A program made the translations under genes and the position numbers. Shown here in pieces: positions 1 through 14,008 of a stretch of 64,000 bases of DNA. Numbering within the stretch: the stretch's first letter is position 1; each line of letters starts with the position of its first letter. Source of the DNA: Chlamydoabsidia padenii. Its lineage: Eukaryota > Mucoromycota > Mucoromycetes > Mucorales > Cunninghamellaceae. Location: the NCBI GenBank assembly GCA_025330725.1, contig JAIWND010000057.1, forward strand, positions 41,495 through 105,494, in the 5' to 3' direction. The notes beneath the pieces are model-generated. The model was not told the DNA's origin. It was given only the letters and a program-made list of their open reading frames with translations, and searched no databases.

Positions 1-2724
<2,724 letters not shown>

Positions 2725-2783
2725 ATGTGTATTCTTAATTAATTAATCAATAACATTAATGGGTCGTTGTTTATTTATCCATT

Positions 2784-3877
2784 CTAAAAAAGTTTGGAAT
2801 AAATTATGAAAATGATTAGCACAATAAGAATAAGTATAATGGCAGCTGTGATGATCTTGTTAGTTGCCATGCTGTAAAACAAAAAAGTTAGTATCTCATT
2901 TGAGGTTTTATTACTGGCTAAACTATATTTTACCGATAGGCCATAGTTTTAAGCGTGCGAGATGCCTTGTCAATATGAGTGTCCGCTTCTGCAAGCTACA
3001 AGGTAAACAGCCGTATGCGATAGTAAGAAGGGTAAATGTTTATAAGCTTTCTGTAGATCAGGACCAATACCGTTTTCTTTCATCTTACAGTATCTCTTGC
3101 ACGAGTCATAGTCTCCCTTTGCCCTTTCAAGATGGTTAAAATACTTGCACCGACGCTTTCAGTTTCCAATGCCATCCGATGACTTTGTTCCAGCCGGCGG
3201 CTAGACTCACCCAAACGATCAATACCACTGAGCAGTTGTTGGCGTTGATCTAAAGACAATACATCTGTATTTTCTATTTGGTCCTGACTTTCCAAATCCC
3301 CAAAAAGTTCTTGACGGTGGTAGTTGGATTTGCTAGCAATTAATCGACGCTAAATGGGGACGGTCAATATATATATATATATATATATATGCAAAAGTTG
3401 ATCAATCCACCGAGGCACAAAAGTAAAGTGCAACTGAGCTTCTTACCAAGTCATTTTTCGCTTCTTCTTGTTCTGATTTATGTTGGCGCAACTGCGCTTG
3501 ATAATGAGTGCGTTGAGGGACGCTGGAATTCATAATCTCCAAGTCCATCTGACCCAGCTATTGCACAAATAAAAGTTAGAGTTATGAGTACGACTCCATT
3601 TATGAAAGGCCACTTGACCGATACAATTTTACACATTGAAGCTTACAATTTCTTCGGCTTCATCCAGTTCTCTTTCAACAGCATTGACTAAATTTTTCCG
3701 CTCATCTATGAATCGTCGGATATAAAGAATTAGGTCACTATTTCAAGACCACAACTACTCTATACCTCCATATAAAACTGGTATCTGCTGGTCTATTTTA
3801 TGCTGTATTGATTGATGAAGGGTTTGGAAGTCTTGCTGGTAAGTATTGAAAAGCTCAAATCCTTTCATGGAAGTCAT
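2784..3877 (-). CDS. VTI1: Vti1-like v-SNARE
   Basis: This Qb-SNARE acts in Golgi-to-endosome/vacuole membrane fusion. Read on the minus strand, the start is at 3877 and several small exons follow. The exon at 3295-3085 carries the SNARE heptad region (residues such as RLEQSHRMALETESVGASIL and GQRETMTRARDT), which is diagnostic of Vti1. After a GT...AG intron comes ADTHIDKASRTLKTMAYR, and after another intron a last exon with the tail anchor (TNKIITAAIILILIVLIIF) and the end IYSKLF. The stop is at 2784-2786. The gene is convergent with the ATPase, with only about 60 bp between stops. Exon borders in the N-terminal half (3300-3877) are approximate. Confidence 0.88.
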
Positions 3878-4273
3878 CTTGATAGACAAACTCAACCTTC
3901 ATTGCGCCGCTAACAAAAAAAAAAAAAAAAAAAAATCGGGGATAGAAAAGTGCTACACAACAATTTCAAATAAGGCAATTATATTGGTCCACGACAAAAT
4001 AGTACTACGCAGATAATGCAGGGATTTTGCAAATGATGGTTAATCAGAAACATCAACCGGAACAGCTACACTCTTTACTGATATATCAGAGGTATAGGAG
4101 GGTACTTTTTTTTAAAAATAAATTTAGTTTTTTTAAATTTGACTCATATTCGCGAAGGGATGAGGCATGGATGAAACGGAGTATAACTGAAAGAAGGGAA
4201 AGTACTAATATAGGGTGATAAAGTGGTATACATAAAAAGAGGAAGAAAAAAGAGAAATAAAAATAGGCAACTA
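3878..4273. other. Intergenic, no gene seen
   Basis: About 400 bp upstream of the VTI1 start and downstream of the LINE relic. It contains an A-run near 3914-3935 and AT-rich sequence. It may hold the VTI1 promoter and the 3' end of the LINE, but no conserved reading frame is visible. Confidence 0.5.
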
Positions 4274-7085
4274 CTATTCTAGAGTGGACGAAGGAGGGGA
4301 TAAAAGAACACTAATCTGAGAGATTATAATGCGAATAATTGTCGAGTTACAAATAAGTTGTTGGTCGAATACATAATTCCAATAGTTCCACCAAATGAAC
4401 CATTGAATGGTGGGCAAGATTGTATAGAAGCGCTTGCGACCAAGGATGGAAAAAGGAGGCGAAAAAAGTTGTAAGGATTGAAGGACGTCGGATTGTGTAA
4501 AGGAGAGGACAAGGTAATAGACGCCTAATGCATGTTCCCATATTTCCCATCTTACCGAGCAGCCAACAAGGAGATGGTCCCAATTTTCAACTTCATCACA
4601 AAGAAGACATTTTGGCGTATCAATATGACCCATTTGATGAATTAGCAGTCTTGTTGGGAGTTTTTTGATCACGAGACGATACCACATACTTCTGGCCAGG
4701 AACAACATGGACGATTTCCAAAAATTAGAAAGACAGGAAGGTTCAAGAGAGAGTTTGGGTTCATAACCAGTTTGGCGATACCGGTTGGAGTTATATTCAC
4801 GCAATTGGTTTGCTAAATTGATCTGACACAGGAAAGATCCATCTGGGGTTGTGCTTGGTTCAATGGAAGGTGCTTGAAGAATATGAGGCCAAAGGTGAGA
4901 AGCAAGTTTGACCGTTTTTCTTTCCAAGATATCCTTGTATAGTTGTTTGTGTAGGCGTTGGTATTGGTGGTATTCCCTTTCCACTGTAAGTCTTAAACGA
5001 TTGAGAATAGTATCGAATATGAAAAAGGTGGAAGCTAGTAGATTTTGTCTGGTTACCCAATGGTTTTCTGGATAGATTGAAAACATATACTTGAGTGAAA
5101 GATTCAGCAATACGTCGGTGGAATGTGCTGGTGGCCTATATCAAAGTCAAAGTGATCATATGCTTCATGAATATTAAAAAGCACCGATGGTCTTGAGTAC
5201 CAAGGACCTCTGCGAGTTTTAGGATATAAAAAGGAAGTAAAAGGAAGGCAGGATCACCAGAAAGAAGAACCAAGTGATGAAGCAACATTCTTCTACAGAA
5301 TCCATCAAGCTTGGAATCAAACAGAGACTGCAACCATTTCACTTGCATGACCCGGTGTTGGGATGTCGCCAGCAACATATCCATACGACCACTAGAAATC
5401 TTCAAAGAGAGTTGATCATAGGAAGCCTTTGGAATTTTCTTTTGCCAAATGAATTGATATGATATCTTGTTGACTTTGTTCAGAAATTCCTTGGTGGGGG
5501 CAAGCAGACGTAGAAAATACCAAATTTTGGAAAAAATCAATGTGTTCATAATCGTCGTACGACCACGGATGGACAGGTGGCGTTGGGAGTAAATATGAAC
5601 TTGACTATTGAGTTTTTCGAGATCTGGCTGTAGTTGATTCCTTTGCTGAATATTGTAGGGCATATAAAACCAAGATATCTAAAAGCATGTGATAATCTAC
5701 TGGTGTGATAAAAGGTAATATCATGACGAGCAAGGACTTTGGTTCAATATTCTTCTTCAGTTCTTGTCAGTGAAAAGGCTTCTGTCTTGTTGGTATTAAA
5801 TCGAGCATTAGAAACTGAAGAGTAGTTATTCATATGAGTCCAAAGTCGGTCGAAATCGTGTTGATCCTTGATGATTACACAAACGTCAACCGCGTAAGCA
5901 ATACATTTGATAGGTTCAGGATGATAGTTGGAGACAGTGGGGTCGTCATGCATCGGTTGGAATCCTTGATACTGTTGGTCCTGTTAAATAGAGAACAGAA
6001 GGGGTTCAATAGTCAGATTGAAGAGTAAAGGTGATAGTGAATTCCCTTGACGCAGGCCACGTTCTTGAAGAACATCATCAGTAAAACACCCATTGATATT
6101 GATCTGAACAAGATTGTTGAAGAATAAGTGTCATATTCGTCAATACTCGTACTCCCCCAAACAATACAACATTAAAATCCCGCCTTCTCACATTTAAATA
6201 CCCGCTTGCATGATCTTCTCCACACAGAAAGTATAACCTTTACTGTTGCACATCCATACCTTTATACTTTATAGAATCATATCAAAACAGTACACAACTA
6301 AAATTATATAAACCTCATCATATTTTATTCAATAAAAAACATAACCTTTTATATCACTTACTTCGATATTCGACTTCTCCCCCCCCCAATTATTACAATA
6401 AGGAGCAAATACAGTCCACAAAGAGAGCAGGGAATCCAAAAGCAAGCATTGTTTTTCTGAGATATCCTGGGTGCACCCTATCATAAGCTTTTTCTCGATC
6501 TAATAATAGTACAATAGCTTTCGCTTTTTGCTGCCTGGCTTGTTGTAGCATTAAATGTAGAATCATTCCATTTTCCCCCAATAAAGCGACCATTAATAAA
6601 TCCAGTTTGCAAAGGATTGATCATTGTATTCATGATTTCAGAGAGTCATTGTGTAATCATCCTGGTAAATATTTTTCCATCGCAGTTAATGAGTGAAATT
6701 GGTCTCCAGTTTTTCAAATGATGTCAAATCGCCCTTTTTTGGTAGAAGCCGAACTCTAAAATCCTTCCATGATGACGAAAAAACGTTATGTTATAATGCA
6801 TCGTTGTAAACATCGAGGAGTATTGGTTGTATGATGTTTAGTCGAAAGATAATCGCCAAAAACGGATAGCTAAGACCATCATCACCAGGGCTACTTTGTT
6901 TAGGACACAGAGAAACTTGCACCAGAAGATCAGTCATGTCAAACTTTTCCATCAGGCCATTTTGATCAGTTTCATTCAGTTGAGGGATATCTTGAATAGT
7001 GCTGTTTTTTTTTTGCATTCTGGGCAATAGTAATCGGTAAGAGTTTGTTCAAGAGCGATGATACCCTCTCTGGAAATGTTCCGGC
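4274..7085 (-). mobile_element. Degenerate non-LTR (LINE) retrotransposon, RT and C-terminal zinc-binding region
   Basis: This is a 5'-truncated LINE read on the minus strand. From N to C it shows the start of the RT domain (about 7027-6800), the RT motif with DREKAYDRVH (about 6500), the GLRQGNSLSPLLFNL motif (about 6060-6010), a YADD-box region (about 5890) and the zf-RVT-like C-terminal domain with CLLCDEVENWDHLLVGC (about 4610-4560). The reading frame is broken many times. The catalytic box reads YAVD instead of YADD, which removes an essential aspartate. No endonuclease domain or clear poly-A tail is seen. A solo LTR interrupts the RT at 6129-6397. It is an inactive relic. Confidence 0.85.
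6129..6397 (+). mobile_element. Solo LTR inserted in the LINE, 5-bp target duplication
   Basis: This 269-bp insert begins TGT and ends ACA. It is bounded by a perfect 5-bp direct repeat ATAAG at 6124-6128 and 6398-6402. Removing it restores the LINE frame across the junction (DCICSL then FFNNLVQ on the minus strand). It contains a TATATAAA-like box (about 6305) and AATAAA (about 6330) in plus orientation, as expected for an LTR. No internal retrotransposon domain remains, so it is best read as a solo LTR left by LTR-LTR recombination. Confidence 0.8.
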
Positions 7086-7377
7086 TATTAACGTCGGGGT
7101 TTAATACGTAATCCACGCTATTGAATGTTCAAATCCAACATGACGGAATTTGAAAAATAAAATTTATTCCTGACCCGCATGAATTTGACATACACAATAC
7201 AATAAAACAAGGTGGATGACAATATGACAATAGTGATTAAAAGATCCTTATTTACTAATTAATAATCAAAAAGGCTTATTTCTATAAGCTAAACTATACA
7301 ATCCCATACATCACCCCTTGGTTTGATCGTTCTATTCTTTACAAACATAACCCCCCCCCATTAGTGCTCTAATGTCT

Positions 7378-7962
7378 TCAATGGCACCAAGCAAAAGACC
7401 AAATTTCCTTCTTGTTGAGATAGTCACGGTCAAAATAAACTAGGGGGTCATTACAATCCCATGTTTCCATATCTGATTCGCACCATTCTTTCATATATAC
7501 ATAGGCCGAGTTAAGCATATCTTTATTATGAGCATTCAACATCTTTATCAGTTTCAAAAGAGTTTGATCACGATGGGTGGCAAGATTAGAGTTTAACCGA
7601 CGGACACCTGGTTGCACCTTGACCTTCTTGACAAGATTCTTCTTTAATTCTTCAAGACATGCCAGTGACACAGAAGAATACGAGCCGATTCCCCGTACAC
7701 CGAGCGAATACATACCAGCTATGTCGGCATCAGATCATGAACTGTTGATGACTAAAATCCATAATCTTCATGCAGTCAATTCAGTCGGGTACTGGGTTTC
7801 AGCATTCGTAATCATCCATGCCAAAAGGTGCTCCTTTACCAAGTCGTTGCACTCTTGCAAACCAAAATATACAAATAGCATGACCTTTTCCTTGCATTTG
7901 TTGTGTGGATGTTGTTGATGCAGGTACCATGGGTTGAGTCCATAGACACAACACATGATCAT
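7378..7962 (-). pseudogene. Unidentified coding relic
   Basis: Two minus-strand open segments (7962-7768 and 7713-7378) have protein-like composition: the first is Cys/His-rich near its start, the second ends with KEIWSFAWCH. A stop and a frame change separate them, and no intron signal clearly joins them. I do not recognise the family. It could be a fragment of a transposon protein, since it adjoins the LINE, or a small degraded gene. The stretch 7086-7377 beside it is AT-rich with no gene visible. Confidence 0.3.
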
Positions 7963-8057
7963 ATTATAGACACTTTTGTCAAATAGTAATGTTGTTTATT
8001 TATTGATATGTATATATAAAAGAGGGGGGGGGGAGATATCTATCACTATCAACAATG

Positions 8058-8529
8058 TCAATCATCTTCAACCACTAAAGGAGGATGTGTTTCCAAAGCC
8101 CGTTTCATTTCGTCAGGGTATTTTAGTTCCAGTTGTGCTTTGATTTTCCTATGCCAAATATAAAAAAGTGTGTGTGTACGTGATGATTGGTTTTCTTTCT
8201 TTTTACCTTAGTTTAATAAACACACCATCCAGATCGATTTTAACTTGCCGTAATAGTTTGGTGTGTGATTCAAAGTGGCCATGGACTTGATCATAACGGG
8301 CTTTACTAAAATTATTGAATGCAGTTAGATTCTCTTGACTGGAATGGTAAATGTCTCGACTTTATAAAAAATAAAAATAAAAATAAAAAGAGCTTAAATG
8401 AGAAATTCATTGTGTGTGTTTGTTTTCTTTTGTAGGTTACCATTGATCTTGTGACTTTAGCATGGTGGTGACATCTTGTTGATTGTCCAATTGAGTTAAA
8501 TGATGTGCAATAGTATGTGGCAAGTTCAT
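8058..8529 (-). CDS. KXD1: KxDL-motif protein (BLOC-1/BORC subunit)
   Basis: This is a small coiled-coil subunit of the endosomal/lysosomal complexes BLOC-1 and BORC. Three exons on the minus strand join in frame. Exon 1 (start 8529) ends with MLKSQDQ. Exon 2 reads RDIYHSSQENLTAFNNFSKA and continues into the hallmark KIDLDGVF, which matches the K-x-D-L signature. Exon 3 reads KIKAQLELKYPDEMKRALET and ends at 8058-8060. The introns are about 70-90 bp with GT...AG ends. The total is close to 120 residues, usual for the family. The exons are too short to show as a long frame. Confidence 0.8.
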
Positions 8530-8831
8530 ATGGGATAAAAAAAAGGGAGGGGGGGGAAGATAGAGGGAGGGCGGATGTTAAAAATCAAGTCCCTCCTTTT
8601 GGGCCTAATCTTAACGGCACGAGCTTCCCGTTTCATCCGAAAAGAAGGCACAAGAACAAACTAAAAAATCTATTGTGGTGGATGACCTCTTTCTGTTGTT
8701 GTTGAAAATAACCAACAAAAGGGGCTGTTGTTGAGTAGTATGGGGTTATACCCTTCCTATAAAACCTTACATCTCATTTTTTTTAAATCTCAGACATTTT
8801 TTCGTTTCTCTTCCACTTTCTTCTTTAAATA
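8530..8831. promoter_or_regulatory. Shared upstream region of KXD1 and the F-box gene
   Basis: About 300 bp separate the divergent starts at 8529 and 8832. The region includes G-rich tracts (8543-8575) and pyrimidine-rich sequence before 8832. No specific binding site is claimed. Confidence 0.45.
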
Positions 8832-10127
8832 ATGACCCTTCACACTGACAAATCTACTTTTTATACTATCATTGGATTTATTGTAGTATGGCTAGATACT
8901 ATCGCACGTAACTATATTCGTATCAAGGCCATGTATGACGCTGGTGTCCAAGTCGCGCAATCACCAACCATTCGTCCATACCAATCAACTCATTCACAGC
9001 AACAACAACAGATTTACAAGACTTCCAACTCACTACGACGACGACGACGACGACGACGACAACTACAATTCAATTATATCAATCAACTACCTAACGAAAT
9101 ACTTCAGCTTGTCTTGGAACAGAGCGGAACGCCAGCCGACTGGTTCCACTGTACCATGGTGTGTCAAAGGTGGCATCAGCTTGTAACCCCGCTCCTATGG
9201 AAAGTCCCGATCCTACCGTCACCATCTTATGACCATCGTCAAACTACTCTTGTCACCTTTTTTCGGGCTCTGCGTCTACCGAAATATGGTCATGCCATCC
9301 ATACCTTGACACTAGATCATACCAAGACTGATAATGATAACCGACACTTTATAGCCATCATGCAACACTGTCCAAACCTTAAAGTACTTGATTTTGCCGA
9401 TGCATTGACAACAAAAGGATATCATTACCTGGCCCGAGCACCGTGTGCACCTGGATTAACTTGTCTCATGCTCACAAATGATGAATCATTGACGGATGAT
9501 ATTTTGATTACTTTGGCAATGCGGTGTCGATCTTTGCAACGGATTGAATTGGTAGGTTGTCGACGTATCACACAAAGAGGTATACAAGCCCTGGTGGCGA
9601 GACAACAACAACTTATTTGTCTAAACCTAAAGGATTGTAATCAAGTATCTGGACAAATCTTGCAAGACCTTGGACGACTATGTGGGGATAGTTTGGTATC
9701 ATTGGATGTGACAAGGATAGGTGCGATCTTGCATTCGGACCTGCAAGCTCTTGTCGGGTTTTGCCCACGACTGGAATATTTGGCTCTTGGTCGACCTCGG
9801 TCACCTCTGGTGTGTCAATTACAATATAGGATTCGAATGGAACAAGATAAATCACGACGCACTATGGCACGATCGAAATCATCCACACCCATCTCTAGAA
9901 GTAGTAGGAACAAAAACAACAACAAGGCAGAGTCAGTAATGTCATTATTAGAACAACATGAATCCATCTTGTCATATTCATCACGCGACCAAGTCTCACA
10001 TGCTACGGTGGAAATGATTCTGAGCGAGTTGACTTGTTTGAAATCCTTGGATTTGACTCATTGGACTTGCTTGACGGATCCTCTTCTTGGTCGAAAACAG
10101 ATGAAATATCCATCTTCTTGTAGATAA
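8832..10127 (+). CDS. F-box/leucine-rich-repeat protein
   Basis: This is a candidate substrate receptor of an SCF ubiquitin ligase. A hydrophobic N-terminal segment (about residues 8-25, IIGFIVVWLD) and an Arg-rich run encoded by CGA repeats (about 9031-9060) precede an F-box near residues 80-120 (INQLPNEILQLVLEQSG and VCQRWHQLVTPLLWKVP). AMN1/FBXL-like leucine-rich repeats follow (for example LQRIELVGCRRITQRGIQAL). The single frame is 431 codons. It ends abruptly after LKSLDLTHWTCLTDPLLG, in the middle of a typical LRR unit, so a truncation or an unseen intron near 10085-10127 is possible. Confidence 0.75.
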   Translation: MTLHTDKSTFYTIIGFIVVWLDTIARNYIRIKAMYDAGVQVAQSPTIRPYQSTHSQQQQQIYKTSNSLRRRRRRRRQLQFNYINQLPNEILQLVLEQSGTPADWFHCTMVCQRWHQLVTPLLWKVPILPSPSYDHRQTTLVTFFRALRLPKYGHAIHTLTLDHTKTDNDNRHFIAIMQHCPNLKVLDFADALTTKGYHYLARAPCAPGLTCLMLTNDESLTDDILITLAMRCRSLQRIELVGCRRITQRGIQALVARQQQLICLNLKDCNQVSGQILQDLGRLCGDSLVSLDVTRIGAILHSDLQALVGFCPRLEYLALGRPRSPLVCQLQYRIRMEQDKSRRTMARSKSSTPISRSSRNKNNNKAESVMSLLEQHESILSYSSRDQVSHATVEMILSELTCLKSLDLTHWTCLTDPLLGRKQMKYPSSCR

Positions 10128-10288
10128 CTTGGTTTAGTCTGAATAGTCTAGTTTTTTGTTTAAACTGTATTTATAAACAGAAGTTTTATTTTCCCATATA
10201 CACTGTCTGGTCTCTGTCTTTATATTTAGGATATCACGACATTTGTCTTTGGGTAACACAACGGGTCAAAGTATAAATGTTAACCTCA

Positions 10289-10324
<36 letters not shown>

Positions 10325-10803
10325 CTTTGCTTTGGGGTTTCAGCTAATTGATGATATGGAAAGTTACCTAACACGACGGGAAAAAAATGTAATAAAGTAC
10401 AGTTATATGTAGTATACTACATATTTCTACATGTAATGATAACCATAAAATGTACAGTAAATCACTACTGTACATGTGATATGTAATGTAAAACATATTA
10501 ATGTAAAACCTTTATTGGTCGAATCGACCGGAAAAGGCCGCACCTTTAAATATATATATATATATAAATCCACAATAAATAAAAATCTTTTAAACGAACT
10601 ATACGACTCTTTAGGGTGTAAAGAAATGATGAAGTGGGTTTGGAGTGGTTACAATAAAATCTAAATGTCTAAATCTATGTTTAAAAATCGATAGTATTTC
10701 CTTATTGGGAGCGACCGGAAAAGGCCGCATGTTGGGACGGTCATAAAAGATGTTAAAAGAAGTTTACTTTTAAAAAATAAAATAAAAAGCAAAGATCTAC
10801 CAA
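10128..10803. other. Gene-free AT-rich stretch with palindromes and a short direct repeat
   Basis: No reading frame is convincing here. There is an A-run at about 10290-10322, a perfect 16-bp palindrome (ATGTAGTATACTACAT, about 10408-10423), an inverted repeat TGTACAGTA...TACTGTACA (about 10452-10475) and a 17-bp direct repeat GACCGGAAAAGGCCGCA at 10526-10542 and 10713-10729. The direct repeat lies just beyond the 3' end of the piggyBac relic and may belong to that element's subterminal region. Confidence 0.5.
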
Positions 10804-11276
10804 CTAAAAATTATATAGTCTATTTGCCGAGCGTTCGACGTCCAGGATATGCTTGGGATGGCACTTTTGGCACAAGGCGTCCCCAGCACAAATGCATTTA
10901 TGCTGGGTTCTAATCTTGCACTTTATGCAGACCCGCCGGATGTAATCCCCTGACAAGGAGTGTTTACCCAAGAGGACAAGTTTATGATGATCAACCCTGT
11001 GTACCTGCCCCCTTGTGCCCATGGTGTTGCCGGTATTACCACCCCTAATACCATTGATATGGACCTTTAGGCCTTCCACCAACCTTCAACGGAATGTTGT
11101 GTGCAACACATCTTCATCTTCATCATGAAAATGTTTGAAGGCAGAAAAAACATTTGCTTCAACTATCCCGAGGAAGAAGGCCAAGCACCAAAGTTCCCAG
11201 CGTTGTGTTTTCAACACGTTGTGAAACCCGATCATGTTGTCACGGCGGTTGTTGGAGATGTCCACGGAGCCTAATC
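10804..11276 (-). pseudogene. PiggyBac-type transposase relic (C-terminal part)
   Basis: On the minus strand, about 11270-11090 reads VDISNNRRDNMIGFHNVLKT and then KTQRWELWCLAFFLGIVEAN, which resembles the end of the DDE_Tnp_1_7 domain of piggyBac transposases. After an in-frame stop and shift, 11082-10804 carries a cysteine-rich tail (CIKCKIRTQHKC, CAGDALCQKCHP) like the zinc-binding C terminus of this family. The catalytic aspartates lie upstream and are absent. It is a 5'-truncated, inactive copy. Confidence 0.6.
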
Positions 11277-11448
11277 ATAAATAAAAAAAAAAATCATCAC
11301 CCCACCCGCCCCATCCCATCCCATCCCATTTTTTTTTTCATGTTGCTTATAAAGTGTTTATGATAAATAAAAAGGCAAATTGGGTCGATAAAGACAAGAT
11401 AAAGACAATAAAATTTTTATTATATAAAAATAAAAAATAAAATGTGGT

Positions 11449-11537
11449 CTAGTCGATCAGTTTGGCAAAGGCCATGGTATTTTTGGAAAAGTAATCCGCG
11501 ATCACCGAAAATCCATCTTCTTCATTATCCAGCTATT

Positions 11538-11621
<84 letters not shown>

Positions 11622-12064
11622 TCAAGTTCAAGTCGAGCACACACATATTGATTTTTTTTTTTACCTGATCAAAGAATAGATCATGTCGATCAGCACTTGT
11701 TTCTTGAGCACGACGGATTTCAGAGATCATACGATGTTGGACAGCACATTGGGGACATTCATTATCGTTTTCACCAAGACATCTACAAAGAGGGGTGGAT
11801 GAGAGTCTATTGGAGAATATAGCCTTTTATATTTTACCTTTGATGGTAAGAATGGCGACAAAGGAAATGAATGGCAGGTAAATCCAGCATTCCTTCACAA
11901 CCTGTACATTTCTGGACTTGGAAGATCCGAGCACTAGGTAAAAGAAGGAGTGTGAGTCAAAGTTGTTTTGATATTTCCCCCCCCCCCTTTACCTTGTTTT
12001 GAGATCTTCGATTTCTTTGCGCCGTTTATCTGTTTCTTCTCGATAACTTTGGATCAGTTCCTGG

Positions 12065-12114
<50 letters not shown>

Positions 12115-13967
12115 AAGAAAGAGTTGTCAGTTAGAAAGTGTGTGTGTGAGAGAGAGAGAGTGTGTGTGTATTTACCTGTTGTAATTCATTTCGTTCATTT
12201 TGAATTTTTCGACCAATGTAACTTTTCAATAATCCAATGGTGGCGACATTACTACGGGACAAGGCTTGAATGACTTGAATAGGAGGTAAAAGATCCTTTT
12301 CATCAATATGGCGAAGGACAGATAAAAGTTCAGAGGTTGATTTGGCAAGGATTTCAGGCGTGGAAGAAAAGTAAGTCAGTACCATTGGATATAACGAGGG
12401 ATCCTTGGGGCTGCAAAAGGAAAGAGGCATGTTAGTTACCATTGCTTTTTGTTCTTTTTTTCTTTTTTACCCATATTTCCGGACACCTTCAATGACACGA
12501 TCCGTTTCTTGTTTTTCCATCCAAAATCGAAGAATATCAGTATACATTTCAGTCTTTTCATAAAGATACACAATGCCTTCATCAAATTTCTTGAGTTGAC
12601 ATAGTACCAAGGCTTGATTCGTATCGTATTGGACGGACTCATCTTTTAATAACGCCAATGCCTTGAGTTTGAATTCCTTGGTTCGTTTCAATTTATTGTC
12701 GTTGCCGAGACGTGGTGACGAGATGAGACTGGTGGAAGTAGCTGGATGAGGTTGTTCATCCATCAGGTAAAGTTCCAATAAAGTATTCCAAGTAGCTTTA
12801 CGTTCTTCTTGAGAGGTTGACTCGCGTTGGTTTGATCGTGGTGCCCATTGTGTTTCCAAAATACGTTCTAAAAAATACGCCAAACAGTCAGGTCGATCGA
12901 CAAAGAATGGCATGAATGTGCGTGGAGAGGGTGGGTTGTAGCCGAGTCCGGTTTTATGGCCCGATCTGTTGTTGTGATGAGAAGACGAGTTTAAAGAAGG
13001 TGAGGATCCTTCGGCAAACGGCAAGTGTGATAACGCATTTGTGTTCTTGATGGAGGGTGTGGGTGACGCAATGGTGGGGGTACTGACTCGATTATTGGGT
13101 TCAACCATGGTGGTCGCTATGGTGGTTGATGATGTTCCCATGGGTAATGTGCCTGTGCATAGTTCGACAAGTAGTTGGGTAGTTTGTTCAGGTTGATGTC
13201 CAAGTAACATTTTGCTGTATTTCTGAAGATTCTTATCAGCCTATATATAAAAGAGAGAAAGAGAGAGAGAGAGAGAGAGAAGTTCTGTTAGTTGAATTGA
13301 CATGGATTTCTATTTCTGTTGAATACTTACTTCGTGAGGACCCAAATGTCTAATATATTCAATTGCAGTGTCATAATCCCGCATATCTTCAATGACAATA
13401 TCAAGGTACCTAGAATAGTGGTGTGAGCCCATTGCGTTTCTGATTTAAGACTTCTTACAAATCATGTTCATGGAACTTCTTAGCGAGATAGACAGCATGT
13501 TCATAGTAACCAGCTTGACGACAGACATTGATCGCCGTTTCCAAATCAAAGTTCAAATCAGCATCTGTCTACAGTAAAAAAACAAATATCAGTTAGTCAG
13601 TGTATCTCTATTTACAAAATATCATTTACGTGTTCCTTACCTTAATGAATTGGTCCAGTCGAGACACATCTTTCAGTTTGGTATAACAGTTCAATAGGAG
13701 GGTGGTGTGATCCGCATTAGCCAATCCTTTTGCATGGAGTTCTTGAAGATAGTTTGTCAGATTATAGATCCGTTGAGCATCCAAAAACTATAATTCGAAA
13801 GAATTGGAGTGAGTCACATACTTTTGAGGGAACCCCCCCCCACACACACACACATGATATTTTTTACCTTTCGAATCACATAGGATGGTTCCAACTGCCC
13901 AATTGTGCGAATATATTGATCAATAGCCCCGTCATAATTAGCCCGTCTAAGAGAAGAAGAACTTGAG

Positions 13968-14008
<41 letters not shown>

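Noticed and set aside
7086..7377. Possible further 5' part of the LINE (endonuclease)
   Set aside because: No endonuclease motifs are visible; the sequence turns AT-rich and loses the coding look.
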